Source: Flavobacteriales bacterium | GTDB lineage: Bacteria; Bacteroidota; Bacteroidia; Flavobacteriales_E; Vicingaceae | DNA length: 23,033 nucleotides | NCBI GenBank assembly: GCA_029262915.1 | Contig: JAJCYN010000338.1 | Coordinates: 1 to 23,033 of the forward strand | Direction: 5' to 3' | Made by a program: the position numbers and the translations under genes | Part shown: positions 20,986-23,033 of the stretch, piece by piece | How positions within the stretch are numbered: the stretch's first letter is position 1 | Layout of the letters: each line of letters opens with the position of its first letter | The notes under the pieces: generated by a model | What the model was told of the DNA's origin: nothing | Databases searched by the model: none | The model's input: the letters and a program-made list of their open reading frames with translations, nothing else

Positions 20986-21310
20986 AGTCTGTATATTTAT
21001 CAATTAACCCTAGTTGATTTCCCTGCAAACGTGTGCGAATTACAATGATAAACCCTGAGAGTTGATCATCTTTATCTTCCATTTGTTTCATTTTTTGCTC
21101 TAACTCTATCCAGGAGGAATACATTTTTAAAAAATAGAATGAATCGTAAACATCATAGAGATTGCTAATTAATTCTTTATTCTTTTCTAATTTGTAGTGC
21201 TTATGCTTAAAGTTTTTGCTGCTTTCTAGCTTTCGAAAACTCCTTGTTAAGTCACCAATGACCGTCTCTAATATGGATAGGCCATTAATGAAATGTTGAT
21301 TCGTTTTCAT
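20972..21310 (-). CDS. Helical protein of unknown function
   Basis: 112 residues, not recognised. Predicted to be mostly helical, with charged helices (LEKNKELISNLYDVYDSFYFLKM, and ELEQKMKQMEDKDDQ at about 70-85). No signal peptide or membrane segment. The ATG overlaps the HTH gene stop by 4 nt (ATGA) and the stop overlaps the DUF3987 start by 14 nt, so all three are probably translated together. Its place between an excisionase-like protein and a replication-type protein suggests an accessory role in element maintenance. Confidence 0.7.
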   Translation of the reverse strand: MKTNQHFINGLSILETVIGDLTRSFRKLESSKNFKHKHYKLEKNKELISNLYDVYDSFYFLKMYSSWIELEQKMKQMEDKDDQLSGFIIVIRTRLQGNQLGLIDKYTDYEDL

Positions 21311-21588
21311 TTGTTTCTCCCCCCATATTTTGAAGAAGAAAGGGCATCCATTACTTCTGATTTTTTGAAATACACCCGACTATTCATATTGTGTGGTGTT
21401 AATATTTCTTTTTTACACCATTCATTAATGGTTACTAAACTTACTCCAAACATTCTGGCAAGATCATGTCTGGTTAAAAGTTCTTGTTCCTTTCCTTCTT
21501 TTTTCTCTGAAATTTTGGAAAGAATGCTTTCAAGACGGTCATCTAAAATTTCGATGAACTCATCAATAGATATTACAATTGTTTTCAT
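21307..21588 (-). CDS. Excisionase-like HTH protein (HTH_17 / MerR type)
   Basis: 93 residues from the ATG at 21588; a longer frame to 21663 would run through the operator and a hairpin and is rejected. The winged HTH (about 40-85) has LLTRHDLARMFGVSLVTINEWCKKEILTPHN and then RVYFKKSEVMDAL. This is the helix-turn-helix plus wing of the excisionase / MerR-like class found next to tyrosine recombinases on Bacteroidota elements. An acidic N-terminal helix (about 7-35) precedes it. Roles would be directing excision and control of the downstream genes. Its start codon touches a perfect inverted repeat, so autoregulation is likely. Confidence 0.85.
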   Translation of the reverse strand: MKTIVISIDEFIEILDDRLESILSKISEKKEGKEQELLTRHDLARMFGVSLVTINEWCKKEILTPHNMNSRVYFKKSEVMDALSSSKYGGRNK

Positions 21589-21620
21589 ACTGTATAAATT
21601 TTGATTAATAATTATACAGT
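21589..21620 (-). promoter_or_regulatory. Operator upstream of the excisionase-like gene
   Basis: Perfect arms ACTGTATAA (21589-21597) and TTATACAGT (21612-21620) are separated by 14 nt. The first arm begins directly upstream of the ATG. No convincing TAnnTTTG element was found nearby. The arms share ACTGTA/TACAGT with 19658-19680, which suggests one shared regulator. Confidence 0.68.
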
Positions 21621-21641
21621 GCAAGTAATGAAGATAAGCAA

Positions 21642-21670
21642 AGGCGAATCGTGTGTCGCACAATTCGCCT
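21642..21670 (-). terminator. Terminator-like hairpin after the 306-residue protein gene
   Basis: AGGCGAAT (21642-21649) and ATTCGCCT (21663-21670) form an 8-bp stem, extended by GTG/CAC after one C-A mismatch, with a 5-nt loop. On the minus strand TTTGCTTATCTT follows. It is one of the most GC-rich stems of the element and lies 27 nt after the stop codon. Confidence 0.55.
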
Positions 21671-21678
21671 CAAACTTC

Positions 21679-21693
21679 ACCTTAAATTAAGGT
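21679..21693. repeat. Short perfect palindrome
   Basis: ACCTTAA (21679-21685) and TTAAGGT (21687-21693) around one base, 4 nt after the stop codon of the 306-residue protein gene. It may be part of the transcription end or a protein site; nothing decides between these. Confidence 0.5.
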
Positions 21694-21696
21694 AAT

Positions 21697-22617
21697 TTAC
21701 ATTAAATAAGCGGGGTACGTTTTTGGTGAGCGAGAAAATGCTTTTTTAATTCCTGATATTTCTACATTCTCAAACTGAGTAAAATTTTCTTTTAAAAAAG
21801 AAGCGTAAACTTCTGCTTCATGTGAGTTCTTAGAATACTTTAAATAAAATTGATATACGAAATATCGTAAGTTAGCTTGATTTAGATTGGGAGTAATTTT
21901 TTTTATTTCAACTTCAGGAGTAAAACCTTTGAAATTAGCACAAAGTAAATACTTAATCTCTTCTTCTTTCATTATTTGTTGCCCTGCTTCATTCTTCTGG
22001 GTTAATTTCAAAAAGTAGCTTCTAATCTTACCTTTTGTTGCTTTACAAGCTATTCTATAATCATTATCAATTTCGCGTTCATTATAACTGTTTTCATCAA
22101 ATTGTTCATATTCTCTTTCTTCTTCCACCCATTGCATTATTTCTATTAGCCTCTCATTTTCATCACTAATAGGGCTTTGGTTTTTGATCATATCACATAC
22201 TAAAAATTCTACTACATCAAGAAAATTATCAGCTCCATCATAATATTCTTGTTGATATTGAAGAAAAGATCGTATTCTAAATAAATCACAACAAATAAGA
22301 CTTAAGGCAAGTCCAGACTGATAATAATCTTCTGCTGATGGAATGCTTAACCCAATTTTACTTTTAAAATAAAAGTCAAAATTTATATTACGAAACCTAC
22401 AATAAATCTCTATTCCTTTTTTTAAGTTATCGAGATATTCTTTTTTCTTATTCGTTTTTGTTAAATGGGGTTTTAAATTATTTCCGTCTTTCAATATTTT
22501 TTCAATACGATGATAAGAGTTTATCACATTAACATCATATACATGTGTTTCGAAAGAAAAATCATTAGGATTTTCTCCTACGAGTAAAGGTGTTTCCCTT
22601 TTAATTATTCTTTTCAT
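21697..22617 (-). CDS. Unknown protein next to the integrase
   Basis: 306 residues from the ATG at 22617, one base after the integrase stop; a GTG at 22662 would overlap the integrase gene by 44 nt and is not preferred. Not recognised as an enzyme. The N-terminus is basic (MKRIIKRE), the middle is helical and acidic (EEEREYEQFDENSYNEREIDND, about 174-195), and the C-terminal domain (about 225-306) contains LLCANFKGFTPEVE, NQANLRYFVYQFYLKY and IKKAFSRSPKTYP, a layout seen in integrase-linked proteins of Bacteroidota elements. No membrane segment. It is cotranscribed with the recombinase and may assist integration or excision; this is inference from position. Confidence 0.75.
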   Translation of the reverse strand: MKRIIKRETPLLVGENPNDFSFETHVYDVNVINSYHRIEKILKDGNNLKPHLTKTNKKKEYLDNLKKGIEIYCRFRNINFDFYFKSKIGLSIPSAEDYYQSGLALSLICCDLFRIRSFLQYQQEYYDGADNFLDVVEFLVCDMIKNQSPISDENERLIEIMQWVEEEREYEQFDENSYNEREIDNDYRIACKATKGKIRSYFLKLTQKNEAGQQIMKEEEIKYLLCANFKGFTPEVEIKKITPNLNQANLRYFVYQFYLKYSKNSHEAEVYASFLKENFTQFENVEISGIKKAFSRSPKTYPAYLM

Positions 22618-22618
22618 T

Positions 22619-23033
22619 TTATGATTCTTGCACTTTAGTAATTTGTTCTTCGTTCCAAACACTATTCATTACTTTATTTTTATAGCTATCAGCAAAAGCT
22701 ACATACCTTCTAAAATTAGCTTCATTTTTATGTCCGCTGAACTCTTTAACTTGTCTTTCTTGCATACCCAAAATTAATGAAGTAGTGATAAATGTTTTTC
22801 TTCCAATATGGGTTGTTAAGATTTCGTGTTTAGGAATATAGACTTCTTCGACTTCTGCTCCTCTATATATTACTTTCTTCACAGGTTCATTAAATCCCAA
22901 TAATTTACCTATTTCATGTAAGTGTGCATTCGTTTTTTGATTGCTAATTACAGGCAATGGTTTTTTCTCCTCTTTATATTTTTCCAATATTTGATTAGAA
23001 AATTCATTTAATGGTATAACCATCGGTCTTCGG
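22619..23033 (-). CDS. Tyrosine recombinase / integrase, C-terminal part (5' end cut)
   Basis: The frame is open to the window edge: codons before the ATG at 23023 read Arg-Arg-Pro, continuing into MVIPLNE, the strand after the catalytic lysine hairpin. The ATG is therefore internal and at least 250 residues are missing by usual family length. Seen: the HxxR box THIGRKTF (Arg nucleophile-assisting, His before it), the GHKNEANF segment (second His), and the Tyr nucleophile in RRYVAF. The upstream first catalytic Arg is outside the window. It catalyses integration and excision of the element by strand exchange through a covalent 3'-phosphotyrosine. The 306-residue gene follows after 1 nt. Confidence 0.9.
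   Translation of the reverse strand, partial: RRPMVIPLNEFSNQILEKYKEEKKPLPVISNQKTNAHLHEIGKLLGFNEPVKKVIYRGAEVEEVYIPKHEILTTHIGRKTFITTSLILGMQERQVKEFSGHKNEANFRRYVAFADSYKNKVMNSVWNEEQITKVQES

Larger units (their letters stand above)
8930..23033 (-). mobile_element. Integrated mobile element (right end outside the window)
   Basis: A recombinase, an excisionase-like HTH protein, a DUF3987 ATPase-like protein and a RadC protein stand next to a cargo of three defence modules, almost all on the minus strand, and interrupt a phosphate-regulon neighbourhood. Integrases usually lie near one end, so the right border is probably soon after 23033 and the left one is between 8930 and 9238. That gives a size of roughly 14-16 kb. 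No mobilisation or conjugation genes were seen, so it looks like an integrative element or satellite without its own transfer machinery. The exact borders are not visible. Confidence 0.65.

Overview
The window is AT-rich and reads as the chromosome of a Bacteroidota bacterium, probably Flavobacteriia-like. The supporting signs are promoter -7 elements of the TAnnTTTG type, A-rich leaders instead of Shine-Dalgarno sites, a TonB-dependent receptor with an N-terminal CarboxypepD_reg-like domain, a 'CTD.TAENYNPEAD..DGSC' lipoprotein, and a mobile-element gene set (DUF3987, RadC, excisionase-like HTH) typical of that phylum. No rRNA, tRNA or CRISPR array was seen.

Region 1 (1-8929) looks like a phosphate-starvation neighbourhood. 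It opens with the 3' part of pstB and with phoU. Then come a small exported CarboxypepD_reg protein, an exported MORN-type repeat protein, an OmpR/PhoB-type regulator whose acidic pair is Asn-Asn, a 65-residue small protein, a TonB-dependent receptor (minus strand), a large putatively beta-helical lipoprotein (minus strand) and a canonical PhoB-like regulator. Six promoters here carry 11-bp-phased TTAAC/TTAAT half-sites. In five of them the promoter-proximal half-site starts exactly 26 nt upstream of the first base of the -7 element. This is PhoB/PhoP-box architecture and ties even the unknown genes to one regulon.

Region 2 (about 8930 to beyond 23033) is an integrated mobile element read almost wholly on the minus strand. 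In transcription order it holds a tyrosine recombinase (cut by the window end), a 306-residue unknown protein, an excisionase-like HTH protein, a small unknown protein, a DUF3987 ATPase-like protein, three short overlapping genes (two with a membrane segment), a RadC/JAB-domain protein, and then one tightly packed defence operon: abiEi, abiEii, hsdR, hsdS, a PrrC-like anticodon-nuclease candidate, hsdM. Junctions in this operon are 4-8 nt overlaps or 3-8 nt gaps. A type IV toxin-antitoxin pair, a type I restriction-modification system and a tRNA-cleaving abortive-infection candidate would thus share one promoter, which lies inside an inverted-repeat operator at the AbiEi start codon.

The element carries three further kinds of regulatory palindrome: ACTGTA/TACAGT arms at the HTH gene and after the DUF3987 gene, a 10-bp perfect palindrome over the radC promoter, and hairpins near gene ends. 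The two most notable results are the phased Pho-type regulon with a degenerate paralogous regulator, and the AbiE-HsdRSM-PrrC-like operon. All functional names come from motif reading by eye; no searches were run.
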